This document shows, piece after piece, positions 37,092 to 46,421 of a stretch of DNA of 64,000 bases. Each line of letters begins with the position of its first letter. The first letter of the stretch is position 1. Under the pieces are notes generated by a model. The model worked only from the letters and a program-made list of their open reading frames with translations, was not told the DNA's origin and did no database searches. The DNA comes from Aliiglaciecola lipolytica E3 (GTDB lineage Bacteria > Pseudomonadota > Gammaproteobacteria > Enterobacterales > Alteromonadaceae): NCBI RefSeq assembly GCF_000314975.1, contig NZ_BAEN01000046.1, positions 1 to 64,000 on the forward strand. The letters are read 5' to 3'. The position numbers and the translations under genes are program-made.

Positions 37092-37808
37092 TTGATACCT
37101 GACGAAATTCGTAAAACTTGGGGCGCTTTTAAGTTTTATTCGGTCTTGCTGGCGCTATTGGCCGGTGCGGTTTACTTTGCATTTATGTACGGTAATGATC
37201 ATTTTGATGTTCAAAAAGCGCAAATAAGTACGTTGGAACATACAATAGAAAATTTGAACGCTGAAAATCAGCGGTTGACTAAACAACTCAATATACTTGG
37301 AGTGGAACTTGAAGTTCAAAGGCTGGCAGTAAGAAAATCGCAAAACTTACTTGAAAAAGGCCTCTCAAATGAAGCGAGATTAAAAGAAGAAATACAATTT
37401 TATCAGCGGGTTATGGCTCCAGAGTTGGAGCAGGATGGCTTTTTGATCGAAGCGTTTGATATCAAGAAATCTCTGAGTGATCGAGCTTACTGGTTTGAAC
37501 TAGTACTAATGCAGCAAGATAAAATTAAAAATGTCGTAAAAGGAACCGTCGAGATTAATGTCATCGGAAGCGAAGATGGCAAACCACGCCAATATAAACT
37601 CTCAGAGTTGTTGACTGAGGAATCGCCTTCGCTAAGTTTTAGTTTCAAATACTTTCAAACGATTCAGGGAGAGATGATTTTACCGAAAAACTTTTCACCG
37701 GAAAAAGTTCAAGTGAAATCCACTATCTTTCAATTTAATAGAAAACGAGGTGAGCTGGAAAAGACCTTTGATTGGAATGCTGAAGTATTACAAACCAGCA
37801 CAGAATAG
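37092..37808 (+). CDS. membrane-anchored coiled-coil protein (DUF6776-like)
   Basis: The 238-residue protein has one transmembrane helix near residues 15-33 (YSVLLALLAGAVYFAFMYG). A coiled coil of about 60 residues follows (ISTLEHTIENLNAENQRLTK onward), and a beta-rich C-terminal domain (GFLIEAFDIKKSLSDRAYWFELVL) that faces the periplasm if the N-terminus is inside. This matches the DUF6776 family by look; the function is not known. The start is TTG at 37092. It lies 78 bp upstream of erpA on the same strand, an arrangement common in this group. Confidence 0.72.
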   Translation: MIPDEIRKTWGAFKFYSVLLALLAGAVYFAFMYGNDHFDVQKAQISTLEHTIENLNAENQRLTKQLNILGVELEVQRLAVRKSQNLLEKGLSNEARLKEEIQFYQRVMAPELEQDGFLIEAFDIKKSLSDRAYWFELVLMQQDKIKNVVKGTVEINVIGSEDGKPRQYKLSELLTEESPSLSFSFKYFQTIQGEMILPKNFSPEKVQVKSTIFQFNRKRGELEKTFDWNAEVLQTSTE

Positions 37809-37886
37809 TTGATTAGATTACTCAGGTATTAGATAATTGGTATATCAATAGGGTATTTCCCCTGTTAGTTAAGGTAGAGGTAATAT

Positions 37887-38231
37887 ATGTCGGTAGAAAT
37901 GGCGGTGCCAATTGAATTTTCTGAAGCCGCATCCGTAAAGGTTCGTTCGTTGATAGAAGAGGAAGAGAATCCTAATCTTAAACTTCGAGTCTATGTAACC
38001 GGAGGGGGTTGCTCTGGGTTTCAGTACGGTTTCACATTCGATGAAAAAGTAAATGAAGGCGATATGACTATTGATAAAAACGAGGTCACGTTAGTTGTTG
38101 ATCCCATGAGCTTGCAGTATTTAGTGGGCGGGACAGTTGACTATACCGAAGGTTTAGAAGGTTCACGCTTTTTAGTCAATAACCCTAATGCAACTACGAC
38201 ATGTGGGTGTGGTTCATCGTTTAGTGTTTAA
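37887..38231 (+). CDS. erpA: iron-sulfur cluster insertion protein ErpA
   Basis: This 114-residue A-type carrier inserts Fe-S clusters into client enzymes. The three conserved cysteines are in [11 protein letters not shown] and [11 protein letters not shown] at the C-terminus. Length and N-terminus ([19 protein letters not shown]) fit ErpA better than IscA or NfuA. The ATG at 37887 follows a GTAGAGGTAATAT leader. Clients in this window would include nitrate and nitrite reductase and glutamate synthase. A strong terminator follows. Confidence 0.94.
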   Translation: MSVEMAVPIEFSEAASVKVRSLIEEEENPNLKLRVYVTGGGCSGFQYGFTFDEKVNEGDMTIDKNEVTLVVDPMSLQYLVGGTVDYTEGLEGSRFLVNNPNATTTCGCGSSFSV

Positions 38232-38251
38232 ATCCATAAAATATTTAATAA

Positions 38252-38275
38252 GCCAGCATTATGCTGGCTTTTTTG
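38252..38275 (+). terminator. erpA terminator
   Basis: An 8-bp stem AGCCAGCA/TGCTGGCT with a TTA loop is followed by a run of T, 20 nt after the erpA stop. Confidence 0.92.
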
Positions 38276-38370
38276 TGTCTACGATACTTTGTACACATTT
38301 CGATACGAATTAATGATGGTAGTTCCTGCCGTGACGGAGTACCGTTAATTGCGTATGTCTAGGAGTTAGA

Positions 38371-39456
38371 ATGTCTAAAGTTATAAGTAAAGTTCGACAA
38401 CAGCCAGCGTGGATTGCACTATTTATTTTTATTTTGCTAACGCTGTGGATTGCATCTGGACATTTATTTGCAGAACAAGCAGAACAGAAAAAAATTGAAC
38501 CAACAGAGCAATTGACGAAAGTGAAAGTGGAAACTTTTTCGGCAGAATCTGTAAGCCGTGAAATTAACGTGTATGGCCGAACTGAACCAGATCGAATCGC
38601 TACTTTGCGCTCGGAGATTAAAGGACAAGTAACTCAGATTCATGTTCAAGAAGGGCATCTGGTTAAACAAGGACAAAAATTACTCACTATTGACAGTAAT
38701 GATTTAAACGCGCAATTAAACTCAGCCAAATCCATTTTAAAACAGCGTGAGATTGAACTCGGTGCTGCTCAGTCACTGGGTAAAAAAGGGTTCCAATCTC
38801 AATCTGCTTTGGCTCAGGCGGAAGCGAATGTAGCATCGGCAAAAGCCGAAATTGAACGATTACAACTAGCCGTGACCAAAACCGTTATCCTTGCGCCATT
38901 TGATGGTGTCTTAAATAAACGCGAAGTAGAAATAGGTGATTTGTTAAGAGAGGGAGATACCATAGCCACAGTGGTAGATTTAGATCCATTGATAATCTCT
39001 GCAAACGTGACTGAAAGTTGGATTCAAAAACTTTATTTGGGCCAACCAGCAAATGGCCGCTTAACCACTGGACAAACAGCAACCGGGACAATTCGTTATA
39101 TTTCCAGTATTTCTGATCCAGGCACTAATACTTTTAATCTGGAAGTTGAAGTCGCTAATCCTGAACGAGAATTGTTGGCTGGTATGAGTGCAGAGGTCAG
39201 TATTCCACTTAAGCAAGACTGGGCGATTAGAATTTCACCAGCGGTAATGGCATTAGACGAAGCTGGAAACTTAGGTGTAAAAACCGTAGAAGGGGATGTA
39301 GTTAAGTTTGTTCCAATTGATATTGTGAAAAGTGATAGTCAAGGTGTGTGGCTAGCGGGACTTGGCGAGAAAGCACGGATTATTACACGTGGACAAGGTT
39401 TTGTGCGAGATGGAGACAAAGTCGACGTGGTAGACGATGAAACAGACAAGAAGTAA
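38371..39456 (+). CDS. RND efflux system, periplasmic adaptor subunit
   Basis: This 361-residue membrane fusion protein has an N-terminal membrane anchor (WIALFIFILLTLWIASGHLF). It then has the lipoyl/barrel-sandwich halves (ATLRSEIKGQVTQIHVQEGHL and TVILAPFDGVLNKREVEIGDLL) flanking a helical hairpin, followed by the beta-barrel domain (ISANVTESWIQKLYLGQPA). It links the RND pump in the inner membrane to an outer-membrane channel that is not encoded here. The ATG lies at 38371 with AGGAG 9 nt upstream (TCTAGGAGTTAGAATG). The pump gene begins 15 bp after its stop. Confidence 0.93.
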   Translation: MSKVISKVRQQPAWIALFIFILLTLWIASGHLFAEQAEQKKIEPTEQLTKVKVETFSAESVSREINVYGRTEPDRIATLRSEIKGQVTQIHVQEGHLVKQGQKLLTIDSNDLNAQLNSAKSILKQREIELGAAQSLGKKGFQSQSALAQAEANVASAKAEIERLQLAVTKTVILAPFDGVLNKREVEIGDLLREGDTIATVVDLDPLIISANVTESWIQKLYLGQPANGRLTTGQTATGTIRYISSISDPGTNTFNLEVEVANPERELLAGMSAEVSIPLKQDWAIRISPAVMALDEAGNLGVKTVEGDVVKFVPIDIVKSDSQGVWLAGLGEKARIITRGQGFVRDGDKVDVVDDETDKK

Positions 39457-39471
39457 CTAAATTAACGTTTT

Positions 39472-42400
39472 ATGAAAAATATAATCTCCGCTGCAATAGG
39501 CCATACCCGCACAGTATTAATGATCTTTGTTTTATTGATCGTCTCAGGTGCTGTGACCTATCTAAATATTCCCAAAGAATCGAATCCTGATGTACCGATC
39601 CCATTTATTTATGTGTCAATCGTACATGATGGTATCGCGCCCGAAGATGCAGAACGAATGCTGATTAAACCAATGGAACGAGAGTTACGTTCTATTGAAG
39701 GTATTAAGCAAATGAAAGCAACTGCTGGAGAGGGACACGCCAGCATTACGATGGAGTTCATCGCTGGTTTTGACTCCAAAGATGCGTTAGCAGATGTGCG
39801 TGATAAAGTCACAGTGGCAAGAGCAAAGTTACCGGATGAGACTGAAGAGCCCACGATCCATGAAGTCACTATGGCGGGGCAGCAAGCAGTTTTGACTGTG
39901 GTGTTGTCTGGGCCTGTATCTGAAAGAGCGTTGGTTACAACAGCCCGGGAGTTGAAAAATGGCTTAGAAGGCATTTCTGAAGTTCTGGAAGTCGACATTG
40001 GCGGCGATCGAGAAGATTTAGTTGAAATTATTGTCGATCCACTACTGCTAGAATCATATGGCCTTGACCAAAACGACATTTTTAATCTCTTGTCACGGAA
40101 CAATCGCTTGGTTCCTGCAGGTACTATGGATACCGGCGCGGGCAGCTTTGCTGTCAAAGTACCTTCGGTCTTCGAAAGTGTAAAAGATGTGCTAGAGCAG
40201 CCCGTTAAAGTGGATGGAGATAGGGTTATTACGTTTGAAGATGTTGCTCAGGTGCGGCGTTCTTACAAAGATCCTTCAAGTTTCGCGCGTTTAAATTCCC
40301 ATCCTTCTGTTTCTATAGAAGTGAAAAAACGTCCCGGGGAAAACCTGTTGATCACTGTTGAAAAAGTTAAAGGGTTTGTTGAACAGGCCCAACAATCCTC
40401 AATATGGCCAAATAGTGTGACAGTGACCTACACCGGGGATCAGTCAATTGATGTCAATATGATGTTAGGGGATTTACAAAATAATGTCTCTAGCGCTGTC
40501 GTGCTAGTCGCCATTGTCATCGTTGCAATTTTGGGGGTAAGAACAGCGATTTTGGTAGGGGTATCCATTCCAGGATCTTTCCTAACTGGAATACTGGTTA
40601 TCTCCATGTTTGGTTATACATTAAATATGGTGGTGTTATTTTCGCTTATCATGGCTGTAGGAATGCTGGTGGACGGTGCTATCGTTGTCACTGAATATGC
40701 AGATAGGTGCATGAGTGAAGGGCAAGATAAAAAATCTGCTTATAAGAACGCAGCACGGCGGATGGCTTGGCCTATTATCGCCTCCACAGCGACCACATTG
40801 GCAGCATTTGCACCTTTGATGTTTTGGCCAGGCATGATGGGTGAATTTATGAAATATTTGCCATTCACCTTAATCGCGGTTCTCAGTGCCTCCCTGCTGA
40901 TGGCTCTTGTTTTTGTGCCGACATTAGGTGCTGTGTTTGGTAAACCTAGATACGTAAGTGAGGCAACTAGACAACAATTAATTCAAGCCGAATCTGGAGA
41001 TATACACTCCCTGAGTGGATACACCGGACGCTACGTGCGGTTCTTGTCATTGGCGATTGCGAATCCTTTAAAAAGTCTATTAGTTGCAATTGTAATAGGT
41101 GTTGTTAGTTTCACAGGGTATTTTTCTTCTGGTTTAGGTGTTGAGTTTTTCCCCCATGTAGATAGTCGCGGAGTAAACGTTACCGTGCGGTCTGCCGGAG
41201 ATTATTCGGTGTATGAAAAAGACAAAATAATTAAAGAGGTAGAGAGTAAAATTATCGATATGCCGGAAATTGAAACCTTGTATTCTCGCTCGGGGGGGCA
41301 GGATCAAATTGGCTATCTACGCATGAATCTAGTGGATTGGCATTTACGCTCTCATTCAGATGACATACTTAAAGAAGTTGAACAACGTATTGGCGATTTG
41401 CCTGGCCTTGATGTGGAAATCGCACCTGATCAAGAAGGACCTCAATCGGGAAAAGATCTACAGATTGAAATTTCTTCTAGGTATCCCGAATTGCTCAACG
41501 ACGCGGCCTTAAAAATTCGCAAAGCGTTAGATGCAAATCCGAAATTCACTTCAATAGGAGATACAGCATCTAAGCCTGGAATTGAATGGCAATTAAAAGT
41601 AAACCGCAGTGATGCTGCAAGGTTTGGCGCGGATGCGACGCTGGTGGGAAATACCGTACAATTTGTGACCACTGGTCTGAAAATAGGTGAGTATCGTCCC
41701 GATGATGTGGATGATGAATTGGATATTAGAGTAAGATTTCCACGCACTGACAGGTACATTGGTAAACTCGATGAGTTACGCTTGAAGACAGCCTCAGGGT
41801 TAGTGCCGATTAGTAATTTTGTCGAGCGCAAAGCCCAGCCAAAAACGGATGTGATTCGTCACGTGGATAGCAAACGTGTGCTGCAAGTTGAAGCGAATAT
41901 GGTACCTGGGGAATTGCTTAGTATTGCCTTACCCGAGCTCAAAAAGCAATTGCCTACATTGGAGCTTGATCCGCGTGTGGACATCACCATCAAAGGTCAA
42001 AATGAACAACAAGAAGAGTCACAAGCCTTTTTGCAAAACGCATTTCTAATTGCTCTTTTTGTCATGGCCATCATTTTGGTCACTCAGTTTAATAGTTTTT
42101 ATCAAGCATTCTTAATTCTAAGTGCAGTGTTGTTTTCCATTGTGGGAGTATTTCTCGGCTTACTCGTATTTCAAAAACCTTTTGGCATTGTTATGTCAGG
42201 GGTCGGCGTCATCGCACTGGCAGGTATAGTTGTTAACAATAATATTGTACTTATCGATACTTATAATATTCTAAAAAGGGAAGGGCTAAATACAACTGAA
42301 GCAATACTTCGCACAGGTGCGCAGCGTTTAAGGCCTGTTATGATGACGACTGTTACGACAATTCTGGGGTTATTGCCGATGGTTCTAGAAGTCAATATTG

Positions 42401-42576
42401 ATTTTATTGGACGCAATGTAGATGTTGGTGGACCGTCTACACAATGGTGGTCGCAATTAGCAACGGCAGTTGCTGGTGGATTAGCCTTCGCAACCTTGCT
42501 GACTTTAGTGCTTACTCCGTGCTTATTAGCCTTGAAAGATAACTTTCGTTCAAAAGAGCCAAGCAAAGGCGTATAA
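39472..42576 (+). CDS. RND efflux pump, inner-membrane permease
   Basis: The 1034-residue pump has 12 predicted transmembrane segments and two large periplasmic loops. Family marks are TYLNIPKESNPDVPIPFIYV near the start, the proton-relay helix VGMLVDGAIVVTEYADRCM with the conserved aspartate, and GIVVNNNIVLIDTYNILKREG near the C-terminus. The stretch DVPIPFIYVSIVHDGIAPEDAE places it in the AcrB/MexB-like or MdtB-related branch. Drug or metabolite specificity is not predictable. It is coupled to the adaptor gene. A shared terminator follows. Confidence 0.94.
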   Translation: MKNIISAAIGHTRTVLMIFVLLIVSGAVTYLNIPKESNPDVPIPFIYVSIVHDGIAPEDAERMLIKPMERELRSIEGIKQMKATAGEGHASITMEFIAGFDSKDALADVRDKVTVARAKLPDETEEPTIHEVTMAGQQAVLTVVLSGPVSERALVTTARELKNGLEGISEVLEVDIGGDREDLVEIIVDPLLLESYGLDQNDIFNLLSRNNRLVPAGTMDTGAGSFAVKVPSVFESVKDVLEQPVKVDGDRVITFEDVAQVRRSYKDPSSFARLNSHPSVSIEVKKRPGENLLITVEKVKGFVEQAQQSSIWPNSVTVTYTGDQSIDVNMMLGDLQNNVSSAVVLVAIVIVAILGVRTAILVGVSIPGSFLTGILVISMFGYTLNMVVLFSLIMAVGMLVDGAIVVTEYADRCMSEGQDKKSAYKNAARRMAWPIIASTATTLAAFAPLMFWPGMMGEFMKYLPFTLIAVLSASLLMALVFVPTLGAVFGKPRYVSEATRQQLIQAESGDIHSLSGYTGRYVRFLSLAIANPLKSLLVAIVIGVVSFTGYFSSGLGVEFFPHVDSRGVNVTVRSAGDYSVYEKDKIIKEVESKIIDMPEIETLYSRSGGQDQIGYLRMNLVDWHLRSHSDDILKEVEQRIGDLPGLDVEIAPDQEGPQSGKDLQIEISSRYPELLNDAALKIRKALDANPKFTSIGDTASKPGIEWQLKVNRSDAARFGADATLVGNTVQFVTTGLKIGEYRPDDVDDELDIRVRFPRTDRYIGKLDELRLKTASGLVPISNFVERKAQPKTDVIRHVDSKRVLQVEANMVPGELLSIALPELKKQLPTLELDPRVDITIKGQNEQQEESQAFLQNAFLIALFVMAIILVTQFNSFYQAFLILSAVLFSIVGVFLGLLVFQKPFGIVMSGVGVIALAGIVVNNNIVLIDTYNILKREGLNTTEAILRTGAQRLRPVMMTTVTTILGLLPMVLEVNIDFIGRNVDVGGPSTQWWSQLATAVAGGLAFATLLTLVLTPCLLALKDNFRSKEPSKGV

Positions 42577-42579
42577 ATT

Positions 42580-42613
42580 AACTAAGTGAGGCGATGTACC
42601 TCACTTAGTTTTT
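42580..42613. terminator. bidirectional terminator between the RND pump and the DUF2750 gene
   Basis: A 12-bp perfect stem AACTAAGTGAGG/CCTCACTTAGTT with a 7-nt loop is followed by T on the plus strand. The left arm is A-rich on the opposite strand, so both converging genes may end here. Confidence 0.9.
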
Positions 42614-42617
42614 AAGA

Positions 42618-42998
42618 TTAATTTAATTTAGATTGGCTCTTTTTTCTTAGTTCTGAGTCAAATACGTCAGGGAAGACGACAATTCCTTCTTCATCTGGAT
42701 TTGGAAACACCGCTATATTTACGCCGTCTCCTTCTAACCCACCAGTCCAGCGTTCAAACCAATCTTTCAGTGCGATAGCTTTAGGTGTGCAATTCGCCCA
42801 ATCACCGGTTGCCCAGTATTCAGCGAATTCTTGAGATGGCCAAACTGGTACGCAATCTTCGTCTTCACTGTTTAGCATTACGCAACCATGTTCGTCGGTG
42901 AGGATCCAGATTTTTTGGTGAATGGTTACCTGCGTTAACAAATAAGCATGCCGTTTTTCTGGTGACATTTGAATAACATCGTTAAGTTGAGTAGGCAT
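42618..42998 (-). CDS. DUF2750 domain protein
   Basis: The 126-residue cytoplasmic protein matches DUF2750 (ITQ..IWILTDEHGCVML, VPVWPSQEFAEYWA, LKDWFERWTGGLEGDGVNIAVFP). The family has no assigned function; it is acidic, small and usually a single gene. The ATG at 42998 has an AAGGAAAC site 6-8 nt upstream. The frame opens 15 residues earlier at 43043 but that start lacks a ribosome site. It converges with the RND pump gene across the shared terminator. Confidence 0.82.
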   Translation of the reverse strand: MPTQLNDVIQMSPEKRHAYLLTQVTIHQKIWILTDEHGCVMLNSEDEDCVPVWPSQEFAEYWATGDWANCTPKAIALKDWFERWTGGLEGDGVNIAVFPNPDEEGIVVFPDVFDSELRKKSQSKLN

Positions 42999-43214
42999 AA
43001 TTGTTTCCTTATTGAAGAGCGTATAATTAGATATTTTTCGCAAATAAAAATGAATCTAATCACTTGCTGAGTTCCGCTAGCATAGAGTGTTAAACAACAT
43101 AAATCTTATATCACTAAATATGTTGTTTGTACGTAATTTTAGTATCGAATTGTCGTTGTTTAAAATTCAATTAGTACGAATATTGTGAAGGCCAAATGAA
43201 TACTCTAATAAACA

Positions 43215-43424
43215 TTAGCGTCTTTTATGTTTTTGGCCCGCCCCCCAGCCAATGATACCAGCGCCTGCAATTGCCCCTATCCAAGCAAATGGAAGCAATG
43301 TTGGCATTATTTCCTTGGCGAATATGATTGTTAACATCGATGATATACATAAAAACCAACCAAACATTTCAAGTTTGCTTAAATATTTGGTTAGAAAATT
43401 AGGCTGGTTATCGGACGAAGGCAT
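43215..43424 (-). CDS. small membrane protein (69 residues)
   Basis: Two hydrophobic segments (WFLCISSMLTIIFAKEIM and LLPFAWIGAIAGAGIIGWGA) are followed by a basic end (GQKHKRR), the pattern of a two-helix inner-membrane protein with its C-terminus in the cytoplasm. No family is recognised. It lies alone, about 217 bp behind the DUF2750 gene's start, on the same strand. A GG-rich ribosome site is not obvious. It is judged real from the clean hydrophobic pattern. Confidence 0.5.
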   Translation of the reverse strand: MPSSDNQPNFLTKYLSKLEMFGWFLCISSMLTIIFAKEIMPTLLPFAWIGAIAGAGIIGWGAGQKHKRR

Positions 43425-43595
43425 TTAATCAACTTTGTTGGTTCGCTTTAAGGGGTATATTTTGATCGTTAACGTATCTAGGTGCAATACAAATTTATCA
43501 TGATTGTTCCAGTTTCAATAAGACGGTTGATTTAGATTTCAATTTCAAGAGTTTGTCGTTAAGGTAAGTGCAGAGCTTTAAAAGTGAGGCAACTG

Positions 43596-44123
43596 ATGAA
43601 AACTTTTTTATTATATTTTTTATGCATTTTTTCGATAGCTAGCTGGGCGCAAGATAATGTTAAATATGTTTCTGACAATGGGTTTATTGTAGAAAACAAA
43701 TTTGAGACTGATGTTGAGGCGGCAAAAGTGTGGGATGCATTGATTAATGATGTAGATCTCTGGTGGCCGAAAAGTCATAGCTGGTGGGGAGAAGAAGGTA
43801 CTTTTTCTATCGAACCTAAAGCGGGAGGTTGTTTTTGTGAGAACGCTAAAGAACGTTCAGCGGAACATATGCATATTGCATTCGTCGACTCCAATAAACT
43901 TTTACGAATGACGGGTGGACTTGGTCCATTGCAAGGCATGGGTATGCATGGCGCGCTTGATTGGCAATTTGAAGAATTAGCGAAAGGAACCCAGGTGACG
44001 CTAAGCTATCGTGTGACTGGCATAAATAAGGACGGCTTTAAGCAATTAGCGAAAATTGTAGCAGATGTCCAAAATATTCAGTTGAACAGTTTAAAGCGCT
44101 ACGTTGAGAGTAACGCTGAATAG
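43596..44123 (+). CDS. SRPBCC (START/Bet v1-like) exported protein
   Basis: The 175-residue protein has a signal peptide (MKTFLLYFLCIFSIASWAQ). The domain with ENKFETDVEAAKVWDALIND and the WWPKSHSW and GCFCENAKERS segments is typical of SRPBCC proteins that bind hydrophobic ligands in a helix-grip fold. Its end GFKQLAKIVADVQNIQLN forms the long C-terminal helix. The location outside the cytoplasm is less usual for the fold. The ATG at 43596 is preferred because GAGG lies 6 nt upstream; a GTG opens the frame at 43584. The ligand is unknown. Confidence 0.8.
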   Translation: MKTFLLYFLCIFSIASWAQDNVKYVSDNGFIVENKFETDVEAAKVWDALINDVDLWWPKSHSWWGEEGTFSIEPKAGGCFCENAKERSAEHMHIAFVDSNKLLRMTGGLGPLQGMGMHGALDWQFEELAKGTQVTLSYRVTGINKDGFKQLAKIVADVQNIQLNSLKRYVESNAE

Positions 44124-44174
44124 TGAAGAAAAGGTATACAAAATAGTTTCTTGGGAAAAAGTGTCTAGCAAAGC

Positions 44175-45158
44175 TTAAGCGACACAGCAGCTGTTACGCC
44201 CCAATTCTTTTGCTTGGTACATAGCACGGTCAGCACGCCCCAACCACTCAAAAGCGGTTTCGTGTGGTTCGTATTTTGCGGTTCCTACTGAAATAGTGAC
44301 TTTGTGTTTCGCTAACCAGCCTTCTTTTTCTACAGAACTCCGCAGTTCCTCAGCGAGCAGAATTGCGTCTTTTAGGGGGGTGTTTTCTGCAATAATGACA
44401 AACTCTTCTCCGCCAAAACGATAAAGCTTGTCCGTGGAACGAATTCGGTTTTTAATTGTGTTGACGAATACTTTAAGAATGTCATCGCCTTTAGCATGGC
44501 CAAATTCGTCGTTTACCTTTTTGAAATTATCTAAATCCATTAATATTAGTGACGCTGGAAAATTTTGTTCACGTCTTTGAAATGCAATCACTTCCAACAG
44601 TTTTTGTTCCATCGCTCTTCTATTGCCAGCATCGGTTAATGGATCTTTGGTGGCCAACTCGGTTAATTGTAGTTGTTGTTTCCGCATGCGATCGGAAAAA
44701 GCATAGCTAAATAAAAGTGTGGCAATCGTAGAAATGTAAAACTCTAAAGTAAGAAACAAAGTAAGCTGTTCGCGCAAAACATAGCCGATCGCGATCAAGA
44801 TTGAAATGCTGTAAAGTGCGGCAATATTGGCTGGCAATAAGAAAAATATCGCAGTTAAAGCAGGATATATCCACATCAACTGGCCAATGCCTTTCAATAA
44901 TATTGTGACGAAAACGATAAACATCGAAAGAAATGCCAGAATGCGCGCAGGTAGTTCGGTTTTATGAGTCCGATAGACGTAGATAAATAATGAACCTAAA
45001 GCCAAAACTGCAAATAAGTCTAGAAAGGCAACAGCCCAATCAGATTGCATAAAGCGTAGTACAGTAAAAGGCATAACACCTACACTGCTTACTCCACTCA
45101 ACGTAAGTATTATGGATTCTTCAATGCTGCGCTTACTGGGTTCAGAATGCGTAATCAT
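44175..45158 (-). CDS. membrane diguanylate cyclase (GGDEF domain)
   Basis: The 327-residue protein has five or six hydrophobic segments in residues 20-150 as a possible sensor. A GGDEF domain follows that makes cyclic di-GMP from GTP: DPLTDAGNRRAMEQ, LILMDLDNFKKVND, active site YRFGGEEFVII, and SVGTAKY near the end. An RxxD motif (RSTD) five residues before GGEEF is an inhibitory product-binding I-site. It is likely active. The ATG lies at 45158. It stands alone. Confidence 0.93.
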   Translation of the reverse strand: MITHSEPSKRSIEESIILTLSGVSSVGVMPFTVLRFMQSDWAVAFLDLFAVLALGSLFIYVYRTHKTELPARILAFLSMFIVFVTILLKGIGQLMWIYPALTAIFFLLPANIAALYSISILIAIGYVLREQLTLFLTLEFYISTIATLLFSYAFSDRMRKQQLQLTELATKDPLTDAGNRRAMEQKLLEVIAFQRREQNFPASLILMDLDNFKKVNDEFGHAKGDDILKVFVNTIKNRIRSTDKLYRFGGEEFVIIAENTPLKDAILLAEELRSSVEKEGWLAKHKVTISVGTAKYEPHETAFEWLGRADRAMYQAKELGRNSCCVA

Positions 45159-45331
45159 AATTCATGCATCCTTTATGATGCTTTAATCACTCGTTAATGC
45201 TCTGTACGATTTTAATACAGCATAACAAAGTCCCAAGTCAACATATATGCTTAATTATATTACTATGTAAAATCGAAAAGCTTAGTTATTTGCAATACAA
45301 AAGGGAGTTGAGCGTGTTTGGTAAAATACCC

Positions 45332-46267
45332 TTAATAACCTTTAGCCCAATCAATGCGGTATTGCAGGTCTTTACCTTGTTGGAATCGCGAAAAATTACG
45401 TAAGAATATTTTGCATATTTCCGAGGGTTGAGAAATTGCCGCTGTGTGTTGCGTAATAAACAGATTATCTAGTTTCCAAAAAGGATGACTTTCGGGTAAG
45501 GGTTCTTGTTGAAATACATCTAATACTGCCGCTTTCAATTGATTGTGTTTAAGCGCATCCGCTAAATCTTGTTCATCAATTACTTGTCCTCTGCCAGCAT
45601 TAATGAGTATGCAATCGGGTTTCAAAAAGGCCAAAAATTGTTTGTCGATAATACGCTCGGTATTTTCAGTGTGAGGAAGCAAAACAACTAAATAATCTAA
45701 TTTACGTGCGAAGGTTTGATATTGCTCAAATCGATAAAACTCGTCGATAAAGGTTTCATTACGCTGGTTTTGTGCAATTCCTATTACTTTCATACCGAAA
45801 TGTTTCGCAGTTTTTGCTACTTCACTACCAATTGAGCCTAACCCCAAAATCCCCATGGTCTTATGGTTTAAACTCGTCGGTTCTAGTTGTGTCCATGTTG
45901 TTTTTTTCTGCAAATTTTGAAAGTTCTGAATTTGTCGCGAAAAATACAGTAAATAAGCAAAGACATACTCTCGCATCTGGGGGCCAAATACATCTTTAAC
46001 GCCCGTTAAAATAAAGTCTTGGCGCGACCGACTAAGTAACGGTTTAATGCCTGCCCAAGTAGATTGAACCCATTTTACATTTGGACAAATTTCTAACGCT
46101 TCTACACATAGGTTTGGATCACCGAAAATAATGTCAATATTCTGTTCATGACCAGATGATAGATAAGGTTGTGGATACTTCCATATGTTGAGATCTGGAA
46201 GATTGGCTTGTTCAATTAGGGTTGAATAAGCATCAGCATCTTTGCTTGCGATCAATAAATTAGTCAC
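45332..46267 (-). CDS. D-2-hydroxyacid dehydrogenase (NAD-binding)
   Basis: The 311-residue enzyme belongs to the D-isomer 2-hydroxyacid dehydrogenase family. It has the NAD-binding GLGSIGSEVAKTAKHFGM, the catalytic arginine in INAGRGQVIDEQDL, the glutamate in DVFQQEPLPESHPFW and the histidine in QHTAA. It interconverts a 2-keto acid and D-2-hydroxy acid; the GhrA-like or unassigned substrate is not predictable. The start is GTG at 46267 with a GGAG site 8 nt upstream. It is divergent from the PLP-enzyme gene across a 154-bp spacer. Confidence 0.88.
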   Translation of the reverse strand: MTNLLIASKDADAYSTLIEQANLPDLNIWKYPQPYLSSGHEQNIDIIFGDPNLCVEALEICPNVKWVQSTWAGIKPLLSRSRQDFILTGVKDVFGPQMREYVFAYLLYFSRQIQNFQNLQKKTTWTQLEPTSLNHKTMGILGLGSIGSEVAKTAKHFGMKVIGIAQNQRNETFIDEFYRFEQYQTFARKLDYLVVLLPHTENTERIIDKQFLAFLKPDCILINAGRGQVIDEQDLADALKHNQLKAAVLDVFQQEPLPESHPFWKLDNLFITQHTAAISQPSEICKIFLRNFSRFQQGKDLQYRIDWAKGY

Positions 46268-46324
46268 CTCAATTCTCCACAGTAAACTTATCTTTCCTAA
46301 ATTAGCATTCGCATATTGAATAAT

Positions 46325-46352
46325 ATTCGGATTAATGTGTTTTATTCCGAAT
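46325..46352. promoter_or_regulatory. inverted repeat in the divergent promoter region (possible Lrp-family operator)
   Basis: ATTCGGA (46325-46331) and TCCGAAT (46346-46352) form a 7-bp inverted repeat 14 bp apart, extended by AATAAT-like sequence on both sides. It lies about 70 bp before the PLP-enzyme start and on the side of the dehydrogenase promoter. The spacing is compatible with an Lrp/AsnC-type dimer site and a matching regulator is nearby, but this is inference. Confidence 0.4.
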
Positions 46353-46421
46353 AATATTGTTTATTATTGTTTTTATGGAAATTTAAACCGTCATCCACTA
46401 TGACTAAAGCAGAGTAATCCA

